Shown: positions 49,518 to 57,715 of the stretch, piece by piece
How positions within the stretch are numbered: position 1 is the stretch's first letter
Layout: each line of letters starts with the position of its first letter
Assembly: GCA_015075365.1 (NCBI GenBank)
Contig: JABTUN010000003.1
Span: forward strand, 975,060-1,039,059
Length of the DNA stretch: 64,000 bases
Direction of reading: 5' to 3'
From: Verrucomicrobiaceae bacterium
Lineage (GTDB): Bacteria; Verrucomicrobiota; Verrucomicrobiia; Verrucomicrobiales; Verrucomicrobiaceae
Position numbers and translations under genes: made by a program
Notes under the pieces: generated by a model
What the model saw: the letters and a program-made list of their open reading frames with translations, nothing else
The model's database searches: none
Told to the model about the DNA's origin: nothing

Positions 49518-50506
49518 GTCCGCCCCTCCTTCCCTCCTCCGCGCAAAAACAAGACGCCTCCAAGCAGGCCCCAGAACACGGAGAACAACCAGCCGACAAA
49601 GGCGGCGGACACGCACGCGGCCTCCGGCACCTGGGCAAAACTCGACAGCAGCGCCTCAAACGTGCGCTCCCGCACCCCCAGCCCCGAAACGGAGATCGGC
49701 AGCGCCGCCATGGCATCCACCACCGGCATCGCCGTCATCACATCAGCAAACGGGGCCACCGCATCCACGGAGCGCAACGCGCAGTAAAAGGTGGTGAAGA
49801 TCGCGCCATACACGGCAAAGGAAACAATCACGCTGACGAGCGCCCGCCGCCATAGGGCGATGATGACGTCATGCACCACGGCCAGCCGGGCTGCGAATCG
49901 GGCAAACATGCGCCGGCCCGTCACGCCGGGAAAGCTGCGCACGCCCCAGGCCAGCACACGGGGCTTGAACATGAACCAGCACAGCAGCAGCCCCGCCAGC
50001 CCGGCGGCCATGAAGGCGCTGAACCCCGAGAGCAAAAGCCGCGCATCATGACCGAGCGCCTCCCAGCGCGGCCAGAGCGAGGCAAAGCAGCCGAAAAAAA
50101 GCACACCCACCGCGACGAAGCCCGTGAGATGGTCCAGCATCAGCGAGACACCCACCTGTGCCGTCTGGCCGGGCAGCCGCCGGGAGACGGACATGATCTT
50201 GTAGGCATCCCCGCCCACCACCCCGAGGCTGGAGACATTGAAAAACGTGGCCACGATCTCCGTGCGCGCCAGCGTGGTCCATGAGAGGCGCGGCGCGTAG
50301 CCGCGCAGCAGCACAAACCAGCGCGTGGCACCGCATAGCAGCCCGGCGAGGGCGGAGCCCAGCCCCGCGAGCACCCAGGGCCAGTTCCGCGCCAGCGCGC
50401 CGAGCCTCGGCAGGATGTCCTTCAGAAAACTGTGCTCGCGAAACAGCAGCACCAGCAGCACGACGCTGATGACGACCCGGAGCGCGATGGACAGCCTGCG
50501 TTTCAC
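49514..50506 (-). CDS. Flippase-like (LPG synthase TM domain) membrane protein
   Basis: The 330-residue integral membrane protein has about eight helices and the UPF0104/lysylphosphatidylglycerol synthase transmembrane pattern: TRWFVLLRGYAPRLSWTT, VSSLGVVGGDAYKI, and ALPISVSGLGVRERTFEA. Such domains move or synthesise lipids or glycolipids. It ends in ATGA overlap with the patatin gene and begins 6 bp after the ACP gene. Confidence 0.85.
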   Translation of the reverse strand: MKRRLSIALRVVISVVLLVLLFREHSFLKDILPRLGALARNWPWVLAGLGSALAGLLCGATRWFVLLRGYAPRLSWTTLARTEIVATFFNVSSLGVVGGDAYKIMSVSRRLPGQTAQVGVSLMLDHLTGFVAVGVLFFGCFASLWPRWEALGHDARLLLSGFSAFMAAGLAGLLLCWFMFKPRVLAWGVRSFPGVTGRRMFARFAARLAVVHDVIIALWRRALVSVIVSFAVYGAIFTTFYCALRSVDAVAPFADVMTAMPVVDAMAALPISVSGLGVRERTFEALLSSFAQVPEAACVSAAFVGWLFSVFWGLLGGVLFLRGGGKEGRT

Positions 50507-50512
50507 AACCGC

Positions 50513-50776
50513 CTAGGCTGCCGCCGGGGCGGGCGCGTTCTCGATGGCGTGGGCGATGGTCGTGACGCTGTGCAGCACGCGCCGGGCCTGCTGCTGGTCC
50601 GCCATCTTGAAGCCGAAGTGCTTTTCCAGCATCACAACGACTTGCAGCGCATCCACTGAGTCCAGCCCCACGCCCGCCGGCCCGAACAAGGGCGTGTCAT
50701 CTCCGATGTCTGCCGGGGTGAGCTCGAGCATGAGCTCGCTGATGAGGAGTTCTTTGAGTCGCTGGCGGATGGGCAT
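50513..50776 (-). CDS. Acyl carrier protein
   Basis: This 87-residue carrier has the phosphopantetheine site GVGLDSVDAL with Ser40 and the usual helical pattern (IRQRLKELLISELMLELTPA). The ATG at 50776 is chosen over a longer frame without family similarity. It is encoded between an SDR reductase gene and a flippase-like gene, so it is likely a dedicated ACP for a modified fatty acid or lipid rather than AcpP of bulk synthesis. Confidence 0.9.
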   Translation of the reverse strand: MPIRQRLKELLISELMLELTPADIGDDTPLFGPAGVGLDSVDALQVVVMLEKHFGFKMADQQQARRVLHSVTTIAHAIENAPAPAAA

Positions 50777-50810
50777 GTGGCGGTATCGGACGAAGGCGGA
50801 CGGCGGTTGT

Positions 50811-51527
50811 TCAAAACAGTCCACCATCAATTTGGAGAGACGATCCAGTGATATAGCTCGCGTCCGGGCTGGCAAGAAAGAAAACCGCCGCCGCCACCTC
50901 CTCCGGGCGCGCGAAACGGCGCATCGGCTGCTGCATGCGCAGCGCCTTCACCTGCTCCTCCCCCCACTCCGGTGGCAGACCGCCCTCGATGAACCCCGGG
51001 CACACCGCGTTCACCGTGATGCCCATGCGGGCGGATTCCTTGGCCAGGCTCTTCGTCAGGCCCACGACACCGGCCTTTGCCGCCGCGTAGTTCGTCTGGC
51101 CTGCGGGAGGCGAAATGGCGCTGAGGGAGGCGATGTTCACGATGCGGCCGCCGCGCCGCCGCATCATGCCGGGGAGCACCGCCTGGCAGCCGAGGAAGAC
51201 GGAGTTCAGGTTCGCGTCAATGACGCGCAGCCACTGCTCCGTCCGCATGTTCGCCAGCAGCGCGTCCTCATGAAAGCCGGCGTTGTTCACGAGCACATCC
51301 ACCGGCCCTGCGCACTCCACCGCGGCCGCCCAGGCGGCCGCGTCGGTGATTTCGAGCGGGATCAGCCGCGCGCGTCCCTCAAAACGCCCCGCCAGCTCCT
51401 GCGCGCGATCCCGCCGCTCACGCACGCCGAGACAGACCACGCTGTCCGGCTCCTGCAGGAGGAATTTTTCCGCGATGGCGAGTCCCAGCGTGCCATTGGC
51501 ACCGGTGATGAGAATGTGGCGAGGCAT
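50811..51527 (-). CDS. Short-chain dehydrogenase (FabG-like)
   Basis: This NADP-dependent reductase of 238 residues has the nucleotide motif TGANGTLGLAIAE, NNAG at 81-84, and the catalytic Ser136/Tyr147/Lys151 (SLSAISPPAGQTNYAAAK). It ends in the SSLQIDGG motif typical of FabG. A 34-bp gap leads to the ACP gene, so it probably reduces an ACP-bound ketone. The start at 51527 is preferred over longer frames. Confidence 0.92.
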   Translation of the reverse strand: MPRHILITGANGTLGLAIAEKFLLQEPDSVVCLGVRERRDRAQELAGRFEGRARLIPLEITDAAAWAAAVECAGPVDVLVNNAGFHEDALLANMRTEQWLRVIDANLNSVFLGCQAVLPGMMRRRGGRIVNIASLSAISPPAGQTNYAAAKAGVVGLTKSLAKESARMGITVNAVCPGFIEGGLPPEWGEEQVKALRMQQPMRRFARPEEVAAAVFFLASPDASYITGSSLQIDGGLF

Positions 51528-51611
51528 CCGCGCGAGATAGAGCGCTGCCCCCGCGCTGCAAGGCGCATTCCCGCGGCACCGGGGTGGATTCATCTCCGGA
51601 AGCGCAAGCAC

Positions 51612-51641
51612 AAAAAAGCGGAGCCGGTCGCCCGGCTCCGC
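51612..51641 (-). terminator. Rho-independent terminator
   Basis: A perfect 10-bp stem (GCGGAGCCGG at 51641-51632 with CCGGCTCCGC at 51627-51618 on the minus strand) is followed by TTTTTT. It ends the transcript of the small Cys-rich gene (51669-51848) and separates it from the SDR gene. Confidence 0.9.
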
Positions 51642-51668
51642 TGAAAGGTTCACATGAACCGCCGCAGA

Positions 51669-51848
51669 CTACTTGTTCTGCTTTTCGAACTTGGCTTTGC
51701 ACTTGTTGCAGCAGAAGGCGACGGTTTTGCCGTCCTTGCCCTTCGCGGTGATGCTGGGATCGGCGTCTTTGCCGCTGATCGGGCACTTGTCCGCGGCCAT
51801 GGCGGCGGAGGCGAAGGAGAGGAGGGCGATGGAGAGCAGAGTTTTCAT
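51669..51848 (-). CDS. Small secreted YHS-like metal-binding protein
   Basis: The 59-residue product has a signal peptide (MKTLLSIALLSFASAAMAA) and a mature part with CPISGKDADPS and AFCCNKCKAKFEK. Four Cys residues in the arrangement C...CCxxC resemble YHS or heavy-metal-binding domains, so it probably binds a metal in the periplasm. It is transcribed alone with a strong terminator. Confidence 0.75.
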   Translation of the reverse strand: MKTLLSIALLSFASAAMAADKCPISGKDADPSITAKGKDGKTVAFCCNKCKAKFEKQNK

Positions 51849-52021
51849 CGTGTTGTGGTTATGTTTTGGTTTGTGTGCTGAGATTCCCGCAGGAATTGCA
51901 GGGAATTTCCCGGCAAACGTACCGGATCGCGCATTTCTTGTCCATCCTGAATCTTTCCTTGCCATTTTCCTGCGCGGCCCGCTAAAACACGCGCCTTTAC
52001 CGTTCCCCGTGCCCGTTTCTC

Positions 52022-53347
52022 ATGTCCTTTCTCTCCCGTGAAGCCACCGTCGCCAGCCCCGGTTTCAGCCGCTGGCTCGTCCCTCCCGCCGCCGTGGCCG
52101 TGCACATGTGCATCGGCCAGGTGTATGCCTTCAGCGTGTTCAACAAGCCGCTGGGCGCGGAACTGGGGCAGGATGTCTTCTGGGTGAACATCGCCTACCA
52201 GATCGCGCTGGCGATGCTGGGCATCTCGGCGGCCATCTTTGGAAAATGGGTGGAGCGCTCCGGCCCGCGCAAGACGATGCTGGCCTCCTGTCTGTGCTTC
52301 TGCGGCGGACTGCTGCTGACGGCGCTGGGCGTGAAGCTGAAGTCCCTGTGGCTGATCTGGGGCGGTTACGGCTTTGTCGGCGGCATCGGCCTGGGGCTGG
52401 GCTACATCGCGCCCGTCTCCACGCTGGTGAAGTGGTTCCCGGACCGCCCCGGCATGGCCACCGGCATGGCGATCATGGGCTTCGGCGGCGGCGCGCTCAT
52501 CGGATCGCCGCTGGCGCAGGAGCTGATGAACCACTTTGCCAAGGCTCCGGACACCGGGGCGATGAGCGCCTTGATCACGATGTCCGGCCTTTACGCCTGC
52601 TTCATGCTATTCGGGGCCTTCATCGTGCGCGTGCCCGCCCCGGACTGGAAACCGGAAGGCTACCAGCCAAAGGCCGCCGCCGCCCACGGCATGATCACCA
52701 CCGCGAACGTGTCGGTGGACACCGCGTGGAAGACGCCGCAGTTCTGGCTGCTGTGGACCGTGCTGTGCATGAATGTGAGCGCGGGCATCGGCGTGCTGGG
52801 ACGCGCGGCGGACATGTGCCAGGACATGTTTGGCGTGGGCGTGGCCATCGGCGCGGGTTTCACCGGGCTGCTGAGCATCTTCAACATGGGCGGCCGCTTT
52901 GTGTGGTCCTCCGTGTCGGACTTCACCGGGCGGAAGGCCGTGTACTGCATCTATTTCATCCTGGGGGCCGCCCTCTACGCCATCCTGCCCTACACGCAGC
53001 AGACGCAGAACCGCACGCTCTTTGTCATCTGCACGGCGCTGATCATCAGCATGTATGGCGGCGGCTTTGCCACGATCCCGGCCTATTTGAAGGACATGTT
53101 CGGCACCTACCAGGTCGGCGCCATCCATGGCCGGCTCATCACCGCCTGGAGCATGGCCGCGGTGATCGGCCCGCTGCTCATCAACGGCTTTTACTCCAGC
53201 CGCGTGGCCGCCGGCGTGCCAAAGGCACAGGCCTACAACAACACCTTCTACCTCATGTGCGGCCTCCTGGCCGTCGGCCTGGTGGCCAATCTGCTCGTCC
53301 GGCCCGTCGATCCCAAACACCACATCAAGGAAGCCCCCCAAGCCTGA
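52022..53347 (+). CDS. OFA-type MFS transporter
   Basis: The 441-residue transporter has twelve hydrophobic segments and the OFA (oxalate/formate antiporter) pattern: GQVYAFSVFNKPLG, KWFPDRPGMATGMAIMGFGGG and FGTYQVGAIHGRLITAWS. The substrate may be oxalate, formate or another carboxylate and cannot be decided. It is followed 8 bp later by a 42-residue protein of the type found with these transporters. Confidence 0.92.
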   Translation: MSFLSREATVASPGFSRWLVPPAAVAVHMCIGQVYAFSVFNKPLGAELGQDVFWVNIAYQIALAMLGISAAIFGKWVERSGPRKTMLASCLCFCGGLLLTALGVKLKSLWLIWGGYGFVGGIGLGLGYIAPVSTLVKWFPDRPGMATGMAIMGFGGGALIGSPLAQELMNHFAKAPDTGAMSALITMSGLYACFMLFGAFIVRVPAPDWKPEGYQPKAAAAHGMITTANVSVDTAWKTPQFWLLWTVLCMNVSAGIGVLGRAADMCQDMFGVGVAIGAGFTGLLSIFNMGGRFVWSSVSDFTGRKAVYCIYFILGAALYAILPYTQQTQNRTLFVICTALIISMYGGGFATIPAYLKDMFGTYQVGAIHGRLITAWSMAAVIGPLLINGFYSSRVAAGVPKAQAYNNTFYLMCGLLAVGLVANLLVRPVDPKHHIKEAPQA

Positions 53348-53355
53348 TTCCCGCC

Positions 53356-53484
53356 ATGAAAGCCGCCCTCATCTGGATCATCGTCGCCACCCCGCTGGCC
53401 TGGGGAGTCACCCAGTCGGTGAAAAAGTCCCTGCCGCTCTTCGGCATCGACCCCGTGCGCGCGGCCGCGCCCGCCGCCAGGTAG
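53356..53484 (+). CDS. Tiny MFS-transporter partner protein
   Basis: This 42-residue peptide consists of one hydrophobic helix (ALIWIIVATPLAWGVTQSVK) plus a short tail. The ATPLAWGV core matches the small accessory subunits seen beside OFA-type MFS transporters. The ATG at 53356 is 8 bp after the transporter stop, so it is translationally linked and probably binds the transporter in the membrane. Confidence 0.75.
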   Translation: MKAALIWIIVATPLAWGVTQSVKKSLPLFGIDPVRAAAPAAR

Positions 53485-53539
53485 CGGCCCGGCGCGGGCG
53501 CTTGCGTGCGCCGCCTTTCCGTCTATCTACCGCGCCCGC

Positions 53540-54829
53540 ATGCACCTGTTCCATTATCAAAACGCCCGCCTCCACTGCGAGGCCACGGATCTCCAGACGC
53601 TCGCCGAAAAGCACGGCACACCGCTGTATGTGTACAGCAAAGGCACGATCACCAGCCACTTCCAGCGCCTCGACGAGGCCCTGGCGCCGCTGAACCACCT
53701 CATCTGCTACGCGGTGAAGGCCAACTCCAACCTCGCCGTCCTCTCCACCATCGCCAAGCTCGGCGGCGGCTTTGACATTGTCTCGGGCGGCGAGCTCTTC
53801 CGCGTCATCAAGGCCGGCGGTGATCCCGCGAAATGCACCTTCGCCGGCGTGGGCAAGACCCGCGCGGAGATCGAATACGCCCTCCAGCAGGGCATTTACT
53901 GCTTCAATGCCGAGTCCGAGGCCGAGCTGCGCTACATCAACCTGGTGGCCGGCGAGCTGGGCAAGAAAGCCCCCGTCGCCGTGCGCGTGAACCCCAACGT
54001 GGACGCCAAGACCCACGCCAAGATCACCACCGGCAAGAGCGAAAACAAGTTCGGCATCGACTTCGACCAGATCCTCGATGTCTATGACCGCGTCGCCAGG
54101 GAATGCCCGAACCTCGTCATCAAGGGCCTCCAGATGCACATCGGCTCCCAGCTCACCAACGTCGATCCCTTCGTCGAAGCGGTGAGAAAAGTCGTCCCCC
54201 TCGTGGAGCAGATCAAGGCGGAGCACCGCATCGAGTTCTTCAGCATCGGCGGCGGCATCGGCATCAACTACCGCCAGAGCCTCGACTCCGGCCCCGCCAC
54301 CTGGTGGGAGGAAAACCCCGAGGCCCATCCGCTCACCCTCAAGACGTACGCGGAGGCCATCGTGCCGCAGTTGCAGCCCCTCGGCCTGCGCATCTTGTGC
54401 GAGCCCGGCCGCTTCATGGTCGGCAATGCCGGCGTGCTCCTCACCCAGGTGCTCTATGAGAAACGCGGCAGCGCCAAGACCTTCAAGATCGTCGATGCCG
54501 GCATGAACGACCTCATCCGCCCCACCCTCTACGAGGGATGGCACCAGATCGTCCCGCTGAAGCAACCCGCCAGCGCCGCCCTTGAAAAAGTCGATGTCGT
54601 CGGCCCCATCTGCGAATCCGGCGACTTCCTCGCCCAGAACCGTGACCTGCCGCCGGTGGCCGGGGGTGACTACCTCGCCGTGCTCAGCGCCGGTGCCTAC
54701 GGCTTCACCATGGCCTCCAACTACAACACGCGCCCCATGCCCGCCGAAATCCTCGTCGAGGGCAGCACCGCGCGCGTCGTGCGCGGGCGCCAGACGCTTG
54801 AGGACGTCCTCAAGGGCGAGACCCCCTGA
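53540..54829 (+). CDS. lysA: Diaminopimelate decarboxylase
   Basis: LysA makes L-lysine from meso-diaminopimelate with PLP. The 429-residue protein has the PLP-lysine strand ICYAVKANSN (Lys60), the GGGIGI turn and the CESGDFLAQ cysteine motif near residue 356. It is typical in length. The gene stands between the MFS pair and a convergent methyltransferase gene, separated by inverted repeats. Confidence 0.97.
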   Translation: MHLFHYQNARLHCEATDLQTLAEKHGTPLYVYSKGTITSHFQRLDEALAPLNHLICYAVKANSNLAVLSTIAKLGGGFDIVSGGELFRVIKAGGDPAKCTFAGVGKTRAEIEYALQQGIYCFNAESEAELRYINLVAGELGKKAPVAVRVNPNVDAKTHAKITTGKSENKFGIDFDQILDVYDRVARECPNLVIKGLQMHIGSQLTNVDPFVEAVRKVVPLVEQIKAEHRIEFFSIGGGIGINYRQSLDSGPATWWEENPEAHPLTLKTYAEAIVPQLQPLGLRILCEPGRFMVGNAGVLLTQVLYEKRGSAKTFKIVDAGMNDLIRPTLYEGWHQIVPLKQPASAALEKVDVVGPICESGDFLAQNRDLPPVAGGDYLAVLSAGAYGFTMASNYNTRPMPAEILVEGSTARVVRGRQTLEDVLKGETP

Positions 54830-54877
54830 ACCGGCGTGGAGGTTGCCCTCGCGCAATCCGCCGCACCGCTCGACAAT

Positions 54878-54975
54878 CAACAACCGAATGTTCATCCATC
54901 GTCATTCCGGTTGTTGCAGCCATGCTATTTGCACCCGCCCTGCTCCAGCAGGGGCTCGGGCTGCAGCCCGTTCTG
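54878..54975. repeat. Inverted repeats between convergent genes
   Basis: CAACAACCGAATG (54878-54890) pairs with CATTCCGGTTGTTG (54903-54916) with one bulged base, and further short hairpins (CCCTGCTCCAGCAGGG, GGGCTGCAGCCC) follow. No T-run was seen on either strand, so termination by this structure is only possible. Confidence 0.55.
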
Positions 54976-54984
54976 GCTCTCCCC

Positions 54985-55842
54985 TTACGCCGCCAGCCAC
55001 CAGCAGTAGCTCCCGCTCGGCACCGTCAGCACCTGCGGCGCGCCGCGCAGCAGCATCTCCCCGTGCTCCAGCGTGCCGCCGCGCGCGCCGAACTGCTGTG
55101 ACAGCAGGTGATGCAGGGAGATCGGCGTCAGCTCTGGCGTGTGGCAGGACAGCAGCACGCCCAGCGGCTGCTCGGACATCAGTTTGCCGATGCTCGCCAG
55201 CAGCGGCGGCAGGTCGTTTTCGATTTTAAAGACCTCCCCCTTCGCTCCGCGGCCGTAGCTGGGCGGATCGAGAATGATCAGGTCATAGCGGCGCTCCCGG
55301 CGGTGCTCCCGCTCCAGGAATTTGCCCACGTCATCCACGATCCAGCGCACCGGCTTGTCCTGCAGGTTGTTCAGCGCCGCGTTCTGCCGCGCCCAGTCCA
55401 CCATGCCCTTCGAGGCATCCACATGGCACACCTCCGCCCCCGCATGCGCCGCCGCCAGCGTGCTGCCGCCGGAGTAGGCAAAGAGATTCATCACCCGCGG
55501 CGCGCGCCCGTGTCTCTTCGCATACGCCGCGCACACCTCGCGGATGCGCCGCCACTGGTCGCGCTGCTCCGGAAAGATGCCCAGGTGGCCAAAGTCCGTC
55601 GAACTCAGGTGAAAGCGCGTGCCATCGACGTCGATGCTCCATGATTCTGGCAGGCGGTCACGCCCCCGCCACTGGTTGCCGCCGTCGCGGAAAAACGTCG
55701 CCGTCGCCCGCTGCCACTCCGCCTTGGGCAGCGTGGCATGCCACACTGCCTGCGCACAGGGCCGCGAGAGCACCACCGGGCCAAAGCGCTCCAGCTTTTG
55801 AAAGCCGCCGCTGTCGAGGAGTTCATAGTCGTTGGTTGGCAT
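54985..55842 (-). CDS. SAM-dependent methyltransferase (RlmI/RlmK-like)
   Basis: The 285-residue protein (ATG at 55842) has the RlmI/RlmK-type motifs VMNLFAYSGGSTLAAAHAGA, AEVCHVDASKGMVDWARQN and LIILDPPSYGRGAKGE. The PUA domain of RlmI is missing. Methylation of rRNA or another base is likely but not certain. It is downstream of the serine hydrolase gene by about 125 bp on the same strand. Confidence 0.85.
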   Translation of the reverse strand: MPTNDYELLDSGGFQKLERFGPVVLSRPCAQAVWHATLPKAEWQRATATFFRDGGNQWRGRDRLPESWSIDVDGTRFHLSSTDFGHLGIFPEQRDQWRRIREVCAAYAKRHGRAPRVMNLFAYSGGSTLAAAHAGAEVCHVDASKGMVDWARQNAALNNLQDKPVRWIVDDVGKFLEREHRRERRYDLIILDPPSYGRGAKGEVFKIENDLPPLLASIGKLMSEQPLGVLLSCHTPELTPISLHHLLSQQFGARGGTLEHGEMLLRGAPQVLTVPSGSYCWWLAA

Positions 55843-55965
55843 GGGGCCGGGATAATGGGACAGGCAGACCATCCGACAATCAGAAATCCAGCCCACGCGC
55901 TCCGTCTCACCTCTCTCTCCACTTCTCTCTCCCCCCCTGGGTACGACGCTCGAAAAGGCGGTGGC

Positions 55966-57147
55966 TTACGGCGCGTAGAGCCGGTCCACCATGCCGAGCG
56001 ACTTCTCGCCGGGCAGCGCGCCGACCTCCATCTGGTTCATGACGTAGGCGAAGGCGATGCCGCTGTCCGGATCGGCAAAGGCGAGGCTGCCGCCCGCGCC
56101 GGGATGCCCGAAGGCGCGCGCATGGCTGCCGTAGTGGCGGCGCAGCTTGTGCCCGTGCGTTTCCGAGTCCGGATTGGGGTCCAGCGGATCGTGCATGACG
56201 CCAGCGGCGAAGGCGACGGGCGTGCAGAGCACCACGTCGTCGTTCTGGCAGATGGTCGTGCTGAGCTGCCCGACCACGCTTGCAGGCACGATCTGCGCGC
56301 CATCCCATGTTCCACCAGCAGCCAGCATCGCGTAAAACTTCGCCAGACCGCGCGCGCTGCCCACGCCGCCCATGCTCGCGTAGCCGCGCGCCCAGGTTTC
56401 GCTCTGGTTGAAATCGCTCACGGCATTCAGACCGAAGGGCGACTGAAACGTGCGCAGCGTCAGCGAATTCGGCGTGTTGAAGGCCTTCAAAAAGGGCTGG
56501 TCACCGCCCGCGATGCTGATCTTGCCCGGATAAATCGGCGACACGCGCTCCCACTGCTCGCGTGGCAGGCCGATCCAGAAGTCGAGCTGCATGCGGTCAC
56601 CGATCTGCTGCCTGAAAAACTCCCCCAACGACTCCGCGCCGGTCACGCGGCGCACGATCTCATCCATGAGGAAGCCAAAGGTGCGCGCGTGATAGCCCTG
56701 CCTCGTGCCTGGCTCCCACAGCGGCTGCTGGCGCTCCAGCGCCTCGATCACCGCCTCGTAGTTGAAGATCGGCACGCGCTCATCCAGCGCGCAAAGGCCT
56801 GCCGTGTGCGTGAAGAGATGCAGGAAGCGCATGTCCGCCTTGCCACCGCCGACGAATTCCGGCCACACCTCCGCCACCGGGCAGTCCAGCGGCAGATCCG
56901 CCTCCGCCAGCGCCATCAGCGCGCACACGGCGGCCGGTCCTTTCGTGGCCGACCACACCGGCACCAGTGTGTCCGCCGTCCACAATCGCGTGCGTGCGCG
57001 GTCACAGTGCCCGTGGCCCAGTGAGAGCACTTCGCGCCCGTGTTCCCAGACAGAGACCGACGCGCCCAATTCCCAGCGGCTGCGGAAATTTTCCTCGAAC
57101 CAGGCAGTCACCGCGGCCAGCCGCTCGCTCGTGGCCTGCCTGCTCAT
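55966..57147 (-). CDS. Beta-lactamase-fold serine hydrolase
   Basis: This 393-residue protein of the class C beta-lactamase / family VIII esterase fold has the catalytic Ser-x-x-Lys in SATKG (Ser66-Lys69), Tyr152 in GYHARTF and a C-terminal HPGAGGSLAFAD loop. No signal peptide is present, so an intracellular esterase or amidase is likelier than a resistance enzyme. Its start overlaps the TPR gene stop (ATGA), which links it to the YdeP operon. Confidence 0.88.
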   Translation of the reverse strand: MSRQATSERLAAVTAWFEENFRSRWELGASVSVWEHGREVLSLGHGHCDRARTRLWTADTLVPVWSATKGPAAVCALMALAEADLPLDCPVAEVWPEFVGGGKADMRFLHLFTHTAGLCALDERVPIFNYEAVIEALERQQPLWEPGTRQGYHARTFGFLMDEIVRRVTGAESLGEFFRQQIGDRMQLDFWIGLPREQWERVSPIYPGKISIAGGDQPFLKAFNTPNSLTLRTFQSPFGLNAVSDFNQSETWARGYASMGGVGSARGLAKFYAMLAAGGTWDGAQIVPASVVGQLSTTICQNDDVVLCTPVAFAAGVMHDPLDPNPDSETHGHKLRRHYGSHARAFGHPGAGGSLAFADPDSGIAFAYVMNQMEVGALPGEKSLGMVDRLYAP

Positions 57148-57635
57148 GGCTGCGCGGAGTGGGGTTGCAAGTGCTCCCGTAGATTGGCCAGGTCCGGGTC
57201 TTTGCGCGCATGACGACGCAGCGTGCCGTCCATCTCAAAGGACTGGCCGAGATAGCGCAACGCCTTGTCGAGCTGGCCGAGCTTCGCGTGATAACAGCCC
57301 ATGTTGTAGTAGTACACCGGCTTCGTGCGCAGCGTTGCCGGCCCGCGGCCGAGAAAGTCCAGCGCCTCCGCTGTCCGCCCAAGTTCATGCAGGCAAAAGG
57401 CCGCGTGGATGAATCCGCCCGGCTCCGCGGGCTCCTGCTCGCAGAGGTTCGCCGCCAGCGCGAAGGCCTCCTCCCAGCGCTTTTCCCCCATGAGGCACAG
57501 CAGGGTGATCTCGATCACATCCACGCGCGCATGGGCCGCCGCGGGCAGCGCCGACAGCTCCTCCCGGGCCTCCGTGTGGAGGCCCAGCTCGACATACCCC
57601 TGGGCGGCGGCGATGCGGCGTTGCGTGTCGGTCAT
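57144..57635 (-). CDS. TPR-like protein
   Basis: The 163-residue protein, starting at the ATG at 57635, is helical with TPR spacing (RRIAAAQGYVELGLHTEARE, KPVYYYNMGCYHAKLGQLDK, ALRYLGQSFEMDG). TPRs mediate protein contacts; a helper role for the neighbouring molybdoenzyme or hydrolase is possible. It ends in ATGA overlap with the hydrolase gene and starts 80 bp after the YdeP-like gene stop. Confidence 0.82.
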   Translation of the reverse strand: MTDTQRRIAAAQGYVELGLHTEAREELSALPAAAHARVDVIEITLLCLMGEKRWEEAFALAANLCEQEPAEPGGFIHAAFCLHELGRTAEALDFLGRGPATLRTKPVYYYNMGCYHAKLGQLDKALRYLGQSFEMDGTLRRHARKDPDLANLREHLQPHSAQP

Positions 57636-57715
57636 GCGTTCGATGCAAAATCCTGCGGCGCGCGATGAAACCTCATCCATCCCGCGCGGACAAGACATTT
57701 TAAGCCCATCCGCCA

